Assembly: GCF_001424345.1 (NCBI RefSeq)
Contig: NZ_LMPF01000007.1
Span: forward strand, 18,840 to 82,839
DNA from: Burkholderia sp. Leaf177
GTDB taxonomy: Bacteria > Pseudomonadota > Gammaproteobacteria > Burkholderiales > Burkholderiaceae
Reading direction: 5' to 3'
Length of the DNA: 64,000 bases
Below the pieces are notes generated by a model. It saw only the letters and a program-made list of their open reading frames with translations, had not been told where the DNA came from and made no database searches. This document shows positions 7,728-15,473 of the stretch, one piece after another. A program made the position numbers and the translations under genes. Each line of letters begins with the position of its first letter. The stretch's first letter is position 1.

Positions 7728-10139
7728 ATGCAAGAAAGCCGTTCCATGCGGAGATTGGCTGTTGCGTGCTTATCGATCATGCTGTGGGCCGTCAGCGCCC
7801 TGCTCTCGCCAGCCATCGCGCAAACATCTTCGCCAACCGCCGATTGCCATGCTGGCTCGCTCATCACGGTCGTTGCGCATCTGGACGATGACCTGCTCTT
7901 CGTCAATCCAGGCATCAGCGACAAGCTCGCGGCCGGCTGGTGTGTGACCACGGTCCATCTGATCGGCGGCGCGAACGGCGCGAATTTCGATTACGTCAAA
8001 CTCCGCGAAAAAGGCACGCGACTCGCCTACGCACGCATGGCGGGCGTGCCGGACGACTGGATCGAGTCGACGGTCGATTTCGCCGGCAAACCTGTGCACC
8101 AAATGCTGCTCAGGCAACAGCCGCGCGTGAAGCTGCTCGAAGTACGGCTGCCCGGCGGCGGCGTGCGCGGCGGGCGTGTGCCGCTCGGCTTGTTGTGGGA
8201 CAAGGGCGAGAGCATTGAAACGTATCCGTTGAACGCCGACGGTTCCAATACGACCAAATACGACCGCTCCGCGTTGATCGCGACGGTGCGCGCCATGCTC
8301 GCGCCCGCGACCGAAATCTATACGCTCAACCCGGATACGGTGCCGTTTATCGAACATCCGGATCATATCTACGCCGCGCGCATCACGCGGATCGCAGCGC
8401 AAGGGCTCGGGCGCGATATCCCGATCGGCTATCACGTCACATATCCGACCGGCGGTCTGCCCAAGAACCTCGCCGCCGCCGATACCCAGAAGAAACGCGA
8501 CGACGTAGCGTCGTATTTCGCCATCGATGGCGACGACAACGGCGGCCATGTCTTCGGCGAATATCAATGGGACGGCAACTGGGTCGCGCGCCGCTACTGG
8601 ACACGCGCGCATGCGAGCGATCCGGGCCCGGATTTCCAGCCGCGCTCCATGCAGATCGTGAACGAATATTCGAGCCAATGCGTGACGTCGGCAGGAGCCG
8701 GCGCTGCGCCGACGCTCGCCGCGTGCACGGGCGCCGCGACGCAGAACTGGCATTGGCAGGAGGTATCGGCGGCGCCGGGGACAAAAAACACGGCGCAGCT
8801 CGTCGATGAAACCACCCGGCAGTGCGTCGCCGAACGCGACGGCAAGTTGACGGAGGAAGCGTGCTCGCCGCCCGCTTCGGCCGAGACCGCCCAGAAATGG
8901 ACGCCCTGGGATTTCGGCTACGTGTACACGCCGCTCGGCCATTGCCTGGCGGGGCGAAACGGTGTGCTTTCGGCCGGCAGTTGTTCCGGGCTTACGACCG
9001 AGTCGCGCTGGGCGCCATCGGCGAAAACGCAATGGACCGATAACCGCGAGGAAGGCGCGCTCTTCGGCGACGTGCGCGGCGGTGATGACGAAGATCATCG
9101 GTCGAGCGCGGTCTATGTTCAGCGCCGCAAGGACGGTCCGGGCTTTAACGTGTGGGTCGCGGATATGTCGCGGCTGGAAACGGCGGAATCGTGGTATCTG
9201 AACGCCGTTCCCTTCAACGCAAATGCCACGGCGCCCACCTGTTCGGCCGACACACTATGCTTTGACAGCGTGCGTTTTCTGCTCGGTGATTTCGATGGCG
9301 ACGGCCGCGACGACCTGATGGTGATCTCGCCGCGCAACGGCGGCACGGCGTTCTGGCTGATGCGCAGCACGGGCACGCACTTCGACGCGCCAAAGCTCTG
9401 GTATCAGACGAGCGCGGCATGGACGCCCGCGAATGCGCAGCAATATGTGGCGGGTAATTTCACAGGAAGCAGCCGCGCCGACGTGATGATCGCGCACAAA
9501 CGCGGCGACGGCGGCCTGAACTTGTGGGTGATCGCGAGCGCGGGCAAAACCGGCCGCGCGCCTGCGTTGTGGATGCAAGCTCACGACATGAGCACGAATG
9601 CGCGTTTCCTTCCGGTGCGTACATCGGGGTCACCGCGCGCCGGACTTGTCGCAATCGAAACCGTGGACAACGCGATGGCCATCACGCAGATTTCGAGTTC
9701 AGGCGGCGCGTTCGCCGGAACGTTGCGCGGCAATAGCTATCCGCAGTTTTCATCGGTGATGACAAAAGTGGCCGTCGGCGACCTGGACGGCAATGGAACC
9801 GATGACATCGTCTTGCTGCAACCTCGCGGCGACGGCCCGGACATCGATGTATGGACGATCAAACGCGCAGCCACGCTCGGCGCGCCCGCGCTAGCCGGAA
9901 AGCTGAAGGAAGCGTCGTATGCCGATGCTTTGCCGCACATCGTGCAGCGTGAAAAGCGGCCGTCCCTCGTGCTGTTCAAGCGCGCGAACGCGAAGCTCGG
10001 GCCGTTTTATTACACGGGCGGCGCGCCGATGTTGATCGGTTATGACTTCGACAACGCGCAGAAGCTGGGTCCGGCGCAAATCTGGAGCGAAATGCCGGGG
10101 CTCTTTTCCGAGTCGCTGTGGCTCAGGAATCTGCAATAA
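7728..10139 (+). CDS. Secreted PIG-L/LmbE-type deacetylase with lectin-like and FG-GAP repeat domains
   Basis: The 803-residue protein starts at the ATG at 7728, which has a GGGGG Shine-Dalgarno 5 bases away. A signal peptide ends near SPAIAQ (about residue 31). Residues of about 45-290 form a PIG-L/LmbE domain: the metal site reads VVAHLDDDLLF where the family has AHPDDE, and a second histidine cluster is PFIEHPDHIYAARI. Next come ricin-B-like lectin segments (NEYSSQCVTSAG...TQNWHW, DETTRQCVAERDG, GHCLAGRNG). The C-terminal half carries FG-GAP/VCBS calcium-binding beta-propeller repeats (LGDFDGDGRDDLMVISP, VGDLDGNGTDDIVLLQP). A role in N-deacetylating an extracellular or surface polysaccharide is inferred; the true substrate is unknown. 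Confidence 0.82.
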   Translation: MQESRSMRRLAVACLSIMLWAVSALLSPAIAQTSSPTADCHAGSLITVVAHLDDDLLFVNPGISDKLAAGWCVTTVHLIGGANGANFDYVKLREKGTRLAYARMAGVPDDWIESTVDFAGKPVHQMLLRQQPRVKLLEVRLPGGGVRGGRVPLGLLWDKGESIETYPLNADGSNTTKYDRSALIATVRAMLAPATEIYTLNPDTVPFIEHPDHIYAARITRIAAQGLGRDIPIGYHVTYPTGGLPKNLAAADTQKKRDDVASYFAIDGDDNGGHVFGEYQWDGNWVARRYWTRAHASDPGPDFQPRSMQIVNEYSSQCVTSAGAGAAPTLAACTGAATQNWHWQEVSAAPGTKNTAQLVDETTRQCVAERDGKLTEEACSPPASAETAQKWTPWDFGYVYTPLGHCLAGRNGVLSAGSCSGLTTESRWAPSAKTQWTDNREEGALFGDVRGGDDEDHRSSAVYVQRRKDGPGFNVWVADMSRLETAESWYLNAVPFNANATAPTCSADTLCFDSVRFLLGDFDGDGRDDLMVISPRNGGTAFWLMRSTGTHFDAPKLWYQTSAAWTPANAQQYVAGNFTGSSRADVMIAHKRGDGGLNLWVIASAGKTGRAPALWMQAHDMSTNARFLPVRTSGSPRAGLVAIETVDNAMAITQISSSGGAFAGTLRGNSYPQFSSVMTKVAVGDLDGNGTDDIVLLQPRGDGPDIDVWTIKRAATLGAPALAGKLKEASYADALPHIVQREKRPSLVLFKRANAKLGPFYYTGGAPMLIGYDFDNAQKLGPAQIWSEMPGLFSESLWLRNLQ

Positions 10140-10177
10140 AAAAACGCGCCGCCGATACCCTCGGCGGCGCGTTTTTT
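10139..10177. terminator. Bidirectional terminator between convergent genes
   Basis: Seventeen-bp perfect stem (10139-10155 with 10161-10177), loop of 5, with A and T runs as the stem base. It serves both the deacetylase gene and the convergent glycosyltransferase gene. Confidence 0.92.
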
Positions 10178-10190
10178 AATGCGCTGGAAA

Positions 10191-11267
10191 TCAACCCATC
10201 CGCACTTGCAGGTTGAGCACATCCGATGCAATCGCGAGATACCTGTCAGCCGTGCTTTGCAACGTGAGCCCGTTCAGCGGACGCGTCGCGCGCGGCTGGG
10301 ACAGCGCGGCGAGCAGCGCGCGGCCGTAGGCATCGGCATCGCTGGTATCGAGCAGCGCGACGCCTGCGAAACTATCCGCGAACGCGAACGACGGAATCGC
10401 GTTTCCCACCACCGGAATCCCCGACGCCAATGCCTCGAGAAAGCCGATGCTATGCGCCTCGAAACTCGAAGGCATTGCGAAGGCGCGCGACTCGCGCAGG
10501 ATTTCAGCGACGTTGGACTGCGGTCCGACGATCATCACGCGATCGTTCAATCCCAAATCGTCCACGAGTTTCACGATTGACGCGTGATACGCCAGATTCT
10601 CGATCACGCCGCATAGCAGCAACTGCACATCGGGATCGACTGCGGCCACGCGCGCGAACGCCTGGACGGTCTGCAACTGGTTCTTCTCGGGAATGTACCG
10701 GCCGATCTGGACAATCTGCCTGATTCCCGTCGATGGCAACGGCTCGCTCGTTTGCGTGAATCGCGAGATATCGACGCCATTCGGCACCACGATCATGGAA
10801 GGATGCGAACCGACTTCCTTCACGTAATCATCGATATTCTTCTGCGATACCCCGATCACCGCCTTCGCCCGTCCCGAGAGCAGACGCTCGGCAAACAGCA
10901 GCGCGTTGTTCGCGAAGTCATTGGCGCCGGAGTGCATGACCCAGACTATCGGCACTCGTGTTGGCAGCGCCCGGACGTACAGCGCGGGAATGGTCGCGTG
11001 CGCAAAGATGATGTCGGGTTTGAAGCGGCGGATCGCACGATGCAGGAACAGCAGCCGTCCGACCTTGCCGAGCGAACGCTGCGGAAACAGGCACAAGACA
11101 TTGTTCGCGCGCAACTCGGCGCTGATGTGCTCGAAATCGTCGTGCTCCGGCATTAGCGAAGTAATGCATACATCGTGACCGCCTTGCTGGTGCCCGATCG
11201 CCACGCCTTTCGCGAGTACCTCGGCCCCTGATAAACGGGGTGCAAGAACGACTTGAAGAATTCTCAT
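10191..11267 (-). CDS. GT4-family glycosyltransferase
   Basis: The 358-residue GT-B-fold enzyme opens with MRILQVVLAPRLSGAEVLAKG, the nucleotide-sugar glycosyltransferase group 4 pattern. The C-terminal domain has VPNGVDISRF, QIGRYIPEKNQ, and the EX7E-type donor-binding segment MPSSFEAHSIGFLEALASGIPVV. It probably adds a sugar to a surface glycan or lipid-linked acceptor at the inner membrane. It stands alone on the minus strand, convergent with the PIG-L deacetylase gene, so acceptor and donor cannot be named. A GAGGGGA Shine-Dalgarno lies about 10 bases before the ATG. Confidence 0.85.
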   Translation of the reverse strand: MRILQVVLAPRLSGAEVLAKGVAIGHQQGGHDVCITSLMPEHDDFEHISAELRANNVLCLFPQRSLGKVGRLLFLHRAIRRFKPDIIFAHATIPALYVRALPTRVPIVWVMHSGANDFANNALLFAERLLSGRAKAVIGVSQKNIDDYVKEVGSHPSMIVVPNGVDISRFTQTSEPLPSTGIRQIVQIGRYIPEKNQLQTVQAFARVAAVDPDVQLLLCGVIENLAYHASIVKLVDDLGLNDRVMIVGPQSNVAEILRESRAFAMPSSFEAHSIGFLEALASGIPVVGNAIPSFAFADSFAGVALLDTSDADAYGRALLAALSQPRATRPLNGLTLQSTADRYLAIASDVLNLQVRMG

Positions 11268-11736
11268 TTGGTTATCTTCCCCTCGCCTTTCTAAAGCGTA
11301 TCCTGCTGGCCCATGCCGTCAAATGGACATTGCCTGTCCACGTGGCCCTCCCGGCACGCCTCGTATGCGTGCGACCACCAAGCTGGCTCGATTAATTGTT
11401 TTTTATGAAATCCTGGTGCGTCTGTCGTAAAAGACCGTTCAACGCACGCAACGATAAGATACCCGAGCGGATGCCGTGCACGCCGCCATCAAGTAGCATT
11501 AATCGGTCGGTAATGAGTGGTAACAGACGCTGAGGAAAATGAAGCGCTCAGCGAGGGGAAATCTGAAAGGAAACCGAAAAAAGGAAGCAGGGTTAACACG
11601 CTGCCGTCGCGGCCTTGCCGAGCAATTGCAGCGACCGGAGAGGAACGCGGCTGATCCATCGCACGCACGCTTCGCCAACAGTGCCCAAGCGAAGCCGCAT
11701 GCGTTAAAGGCCGCGTCGTAACGCGCTAGTTGCCGA
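11268..11736. other. Intergenic region without recognisable gene
   Basis: About 470 bases between two minus-strand genes. A frame overlapping it (11499-11849) lacks any domain signature and is very Arg/Ala-rich, like GC-driven spurious frames. The part around 11385-11460 is AT-richer and probably holds the promoter of the glycosyltransferase gene. No repeat or RNA motif was recognised. Confidence 0.4.
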
Positions 11737-12000
11737 TCATTCGTCCTTCGGGCACTGCAGGTTGCAACCGTTCGGGTCGCCCAGATCGCCGCGGCGACGC
11801 TTGGCCGTCTCTTTGTTCTGGTACTTGTCGGAAGGCGCGGAAGCCGCAAATTGCATTTGCGGATGCTCTTTCAACCGGAACTGGTCTTGCAGGATGCCGC
11901 CCGGAATGCCGGGTGAATTCTGCGCAAACGCAACGGGTACGAAGGAGACGGCGCCGGCAACAAACGCAATCGACGCGGCAACACTTAAAAGCAGTTTCAT
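11737..12000 (-). CDS. Small exported protein of unknown function
   Basis: An 87-residue protein with a convincing signal peptide (MKLLLSVAASIAFVAGAVSF..., cleavage after AFA, about residue 26). The mature part of about 60 residues is polar, with a basic KRRRGD segment and two cysteines in a C-terminal NGCNLQCPKDE that could form a disulfide in the periplasm. I do not recognise a family. No strong Shine-Dalgarno precedes the ATG. The signal peptide and the absence of a competing frame support its being real. Confidence 0.6.
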   Translation of the reverse strand: MKLLLSVAASIAFVAGAVSFVPVAFAQNSPGIPGGILQDQFRLKEHPQMQFAASAPSDKYQNKETAKRRRGDLGDPNGCNLQCPKDE

Positions 12001-12196
12001 GGCAGCAGTACAGTCAGTAGCAAGTCGATGAACAGACTTCGGTTAAACGTTCGGTCAGGCGTTGTTCCGGCAAAGCGTCCATCGGAACTCCTGACCGCGA
12101 AACCTGATTCTAAACTCAAGCTCCGCACTCGGCCGGTTGCGCGGCCTTTGCGCTTGTATCGGCGTATTACATTAGCTTAAAACGCGCTGTCTTCGC

Positions 12197-13279
12197 TCAC
12201 GTCTCCGTGCCGCCGCCGAGTGCCGCATCGAGATCGACTAGCGCGCCGCAATGCAGCGGGTCATAACCTTCGAGCTGCGCCACGCTGCCCTTGAATCCTT
12301 CGCTGCGAAGAACGTCGAGCACGCCGGCAAGACTGGCATCGGCGAGCTTTTCGCGGTCGCAGGCAAACAGATAATCCTCGTCGATGATCGGGATGAAATC
12401 GAGCGCGAACTGCTGCGCGGCCGGTTGCACGCCGAAGCCGAGATCGGCCATGCCGCTCGCCACAAACGCGGCAATCGCCGAATGCGTCAGTTCGGCAGTC
12501 GCGTAGCCATTGATGGTCGCCGGATTGACGCCGATCTGGCGTAGCGCCAGGTCGAGCAGCATGCGTGTGCCCGAGCCCGGCTGGCGATTGACGAAGCGGA
12601 TGTCGTCGCGAGCAAGGTCGCGCAGACCGCGTATGCCTTTGGGATTGCCCTTCGGCAGAAACAGTCCCTGCGTGCGACGGGTCAGATGGATCAGCCCGTG
12701 CCGTTGCGCATCCAGCCATGGCCGATAAATCTCCGCGCAGCTCGCGCGAAACTCGCCGATCGGCAAATGGAAGCCCGCCAGCTCGCACTCGCCGCGCGCG
12801 AGCGCGCTCACGGCTTCGGCGCTTTCGCGGTATTTGATATCGGCGGGGATTCGTTTTGCGGCCAGCGCGCCGACGAGCGCGGCGACCGCATAACCGTGCG
12901 ACGCGTGAATGCGAATCTCGCTGAGCGTGCGCGATAAACGCCGGTTCAACTCGCTGGCTACTTCGCTCGCTACCGCTTGAAGCGGACCATCGAGGCGCTC
13001 GTTCGACAAACGCTGCGCTCGCAATACGGCTTCGCCCAATTCCGACAACACCGAGCCGCGCCCGCGCGACTTGGTGATCAGCGCGCCGCCCAACCGTGTC
13101 TCAATTTCGCGCAACAGGCCCCACGCGTGCCGATAGGACAAACCCTTAGCCGATGCTGCCTGCGCAATACTTCCGGTCTGCGAAACGAGCAGCAAAAGCG
13201 GCACTGCCGCGCTGAGACTGGCTTCGCGGCCTGCTGCATCGCGCAATACGAGTTCGGTCCGGCATTCGACGTCGATCAT
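12197..13279 (-). CDS. ModE-like HTH regulator with periplasmic-binding-protein-like effector domain, divergent from fds
   Basis: The 360-residue protein has an N-terminal winged HTH of the ModE/LysR type (residues about 25-110; LLLLVSQTGSIAQAASAKGLSYRHAWGLLREIE, shown here only as the range, with the recognition helix around SYRHAW). The C-terminal domain (about 120-350) resembles molybdate/tungstate substrate-binding proteins (ECELAGFHLP, RFVNRQPGSGTRMLLD, GVQPAAQQF). It is transcribed divergently from fdsG, 128 bases away. Formate dehydrogenase carries molybdenum, so it probably controls the fds operon in response to formate or to molybdate/molybdenum cofactor status. That control is inferred from position; the domain assignment comes from the sequence. 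Confidence 0.75.
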   Translation of the reverse strand: MIDVECRTELVLRDAAGREASLSAAVPLLLLVSQTGSIAQAASAKGLSYRHAWGLLREIETRLGGALITKSRGRGSVLSELGEAVLRAQRLSNERLDGPLQAVASEVASELNRRLSRTLSEIRIHASHGYAVAALVGALAAKRIPADIKYRESAEAVSALARGECELAGFHLPIGEFRASCAEIYRPWLDAQRHGLIHLTRRTQGLFLPKGNPKGIRGLRDLARDDIRFVNRQPGSGTRMLLDLALRQIGVNPATINGYATAELTHSAIAAFVASGMADLGFGVQPAAQQFALDFIPIIDEDYLFACDREKLADASLAGVLDVLRSEGFKGSVAQLEGYDPLHCGALVDLDAALGGGTET

Positions 13280-13406
13280 ATGCAGTTGTTGTTCCTATTG
13301 CCATCGACAGGATAGCCTCGTATCTTGCATATCAGAGGCTCGGTAAAGCGATTATAAGACCGATATATGCATTTATAAAACATATGCCGAGCGACGGAGA
13401 CTCCCC
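13280..13406. promoter_or_regulatory. Divergent promoter region of the regulator and fdsG
   Basis: AT-rich spacer with several alternating pyrimidine-purine blocks: gcatatc near 13327, gattataag near 13351, gatatatgc near 13363, and ttataaaacatatg near 13373. Pairs such as gcatatc and gatatatgc are inverted and resemble ModE-type ATAT half sites. Probably the operator of the divergent regulator; exact sites are uncertain. Confidence 0.4.
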
Positions 13407-13904
13407 ATGAGCCAGATTGCCAGTACTACCCCGCACGAATCCGCCGAAGCGCGGATTGCGCGTCATTTGAAACCGGGCGCGTCGCTGATCGCCGTGCTGC
13501 ATTCGATTCAGGATGAAGCCGGCTATATTCCCGCCGATGTCATCGGCCCGCTTGCCCAGGCGATGTCGCTTTCGCGCGCTGAAGTGCATGGCGTGATTAC
13601 CTATTACCACCACTTTCGCTCCGAACCGCCGGCACGCGTGACCGTGCAGCTTTGCCGCGCCGAAGCGTGCAAAAGCATGGGAACGGAGGCGTTGGCGGCG
13701 CATATCGAAGGACATACGGGCTGCAAGTTCGACTCCGGTCATCAACCCGATACCGAGCTGGAAACCGTGTATTGCCTCGGGCAATGCGCGTTGTCGCCGG
13801 CCATGACGATCAACGGCGAGTTGTATGCCCGCGTCACGCCGCAGAAATTCGATCGGCTTTACGAAGAAGCGCGCGTTCACACGAGCGCGGAGGACCTGGT
13901 ATGA
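13407..13904 (+). CDS. fdsG: NAD-dependent formate dehydrogenase gamma subunit (NuoE-like)
   Basis: The 165-residue subunit is homologous to NuoE/HoxE and carries one [2Fe-2S] cluster in the soluble formate dehydrogenase. The four ligands are visible as Cys83 and Cys88 (CRAEAC) and Cys123 and Cys127 (CLGQC). The thioredoxin-like fold follows a helical N-terminus with GYIPADVIGPLAQAM. Its last codons overlap the fdsB ATG (ATGA), so the two are translationally coupled. It is the first gene of fdsGBAD. Confidence 0.95.
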   Translation: MSQIASTTPHESAEARIARHLKPGASLIAVLHSIQDEAGYIPADVIGPLAQAMSLSRAEVHGVITYYHHFRSEPPARVTVQLCRAEACKSMGTEALAAHIEGHTGCKFDSGHQPDTELETVYCLGQCALSPAMTINGELYARVTPQKFDRLYEEARVHTSAEDLV

Positions 13905-15457
13905 CACGCATCTACGTCCCCTGCGATTCGTCGGCGCTGGCGCTCGGCGCCAATCGCGTTGCGTTGGCTGTCGCTTCGGAAGCTCAGAAACGCGGCATCG
14001 AAGTCGAGATCGTGCGTAACGGTTCGCGCGGCATGTTGTGGTTCGAACCGCTCGTGGAAGTGGAAACGGCGGAAGGCCGGATCGGCTATACGAACGTGGA
14101 TGAAGACGATATCCCCGCGCTCTTCGACGCCGATTTCATCAATGGCGGCGCGCATGAAAAAAGCATCGGCGTGGTCGATACCCTTCCCTGGCTCGCCAAA
14201 CAGCAACGCCTGACGTTTGCGCGCATCGGCATCACGGACCCGTTTTCCACCGATGACTACGTCGCCCACGGCGGCCTGGAAGGTTTGCGTCGCGCGCTGG
14301 AAACCGATGGCGACGCCGCCTGCGAAGCGCTGCTCGAATCAGGCTTGCGCGGTCGCGGCGGCGCGGCGTTCCCGGCCGGCATCAAATGGCGCACGGTCCG
14401 CGCCGCCGTGGCGCCGCAAAAATACGTGGTCTGCAACGCCGACGAAGGCGATTCCGGCACGTTCTCCGACCGGCTCGTGATGGAAAGCGATCCGTACATG
14501 TTGATTGAAGGGATGATCATCGCGGGGATCGTGACGAACGCGACGAAAGGCTATATCTATGTGCGAAGCGAATATCCGCACGCGATCACGACACTGAACC
14601 GCGCCATCGATAAAGCGCGCGAAGCCGGCTGGCTCGGCGCGAACGTGCTCGGCAGCGGCAAGGTCTTCGAACTCGAAGTCGCCAAGGGCGCGGGTTCGTA
14701 CGTCTGCGGCGAGGAAACCGCGCTGCTGGAGTCGCTTGAAGGCAAGCGCGGCGTGGTGCGCGCGAAGCCGCCAGTGCCCGCGCTGGTCGGTTTGTTCGGT
14801 CAGCCGACGGTGATCAACAACGTCATTACGCTCGCGACCGTGCCCATCATTTTTGCAAAGGGCGCGGCGTTTTATCGCGACTTCGGCATGGGCCGTTCAC
14901 GCGGCACGCTGCCGTTCCAGATCGCCGGAAACGTCAAGCAAGGCGGTCTCGTGGAACTGGCGTTCGGCGTCACGTTGCGCGAACTGATCTACGAATACGG
15001 CGGCGGCACGGCAACCGGGCGGCCGGCGCGCGCCGTGCAAGTCGGCGGTCCGCTCGGCACTTATTTGCCCGAAAGCCAGTGGGACATTCCCATGGATTAC
15101 GAGGCGTACGCGGCGGTCGGCGCGGTGGTCGGCCACGGCGGTATCGTGATTCACGACGACACCTCGAACCTTGCCGACCTCGCCCAGTACGCGATGCACT
15201 TCTGCGCCGTCGAATCGTGCGGCAAATGCACGCCGTGCCGGATTGGTTCGACGCGCGGCGTGGAAGTCATCGAAAAGATCCGCGCCGGCGATACATCGCC
15301 GAAACAGGTCACGCTGCTGCGCGAACTTTGCGACACCATGCTTGCCGGATCGCTTTGCGCGATGGGCGGCATGACGCCTTATCCGGTGATGTCCGCCCTC
15401 GATCATTTCCCCGAAGACTTCGGTCTTTCGCGCAAGCCGTCGCAGAAAGCGGCTTAA
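13901..15457 (+). CDS. fdsB: NAD-dependent formate dehydrogenase beta subunit (NuoF-like)
   Basis: The 518-residue protein is the NADH-forming diaphorase subunit. An N-terminal thioredoxin-like domain (about 1-110) precedes a NuoF-like core with the FMN/NADH site (GLRGRGGAAFPAGIKW, YVVCNADEGDSGTF, GAGSYVCGEETALLESLEG). The [4Fe-4S] ligands are Cys440, Cys443 and Cys446 (ESCGKCTPCRIG) and Cys486 (GSLCAMGG). The start at 13901 overlaps the fdsG stop; the frame is open further upstream only inside fdsG. It passes electrons from the iron-sulfur chain of FdsA to FMN and then to NAD+. Confidence 0.96.
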   Translation: MTRIYVPCDSSALALGANRVALAVASEAQKRGIEVEIVRNGSRGMLWFEPLVEVETAEGRIGYTNVDEDDIPALFDADFINGGAHEKSIGVVDTLPWLAKQQRLTFARIGITDPFSTDDYVAHGGLEGLRRALETDGDAACEALLESGLRGRGGAAFPAGIKWRTVRAAVAPQKYVVCNADEGDSGTFSDRLVMESDPYMLIEGMIIAGIVTNATKGYIYVRSEYPHAITTLNRAIDKAREAGWLGANVLGSGKVFELEVAKGAGSYVCGEETALLESLEGKRGVVRAKPPVPALVGLFGQPTVINNVITLATVPIIFAKGAAFYRDFGMGRSRGTLPFQIAGNVKQGGLVELAFGVTLRELIYEYGGGTATGRPARAVQVGGPLGTYLPESQWDIPMDYEAYAAVGAVVGHGGIVIHDDTSNLADLAQYAMHFCAVESCGKCTPCRIGSTRGVEVIEKIRAGDTSPKQVTLLRELCDTMLAGSLCAMGGMTPYPVMSALDHFPEDFGLSRKPSQKAA

Positions 15458-15473
15458 AAGAAGGAGCACTCAT

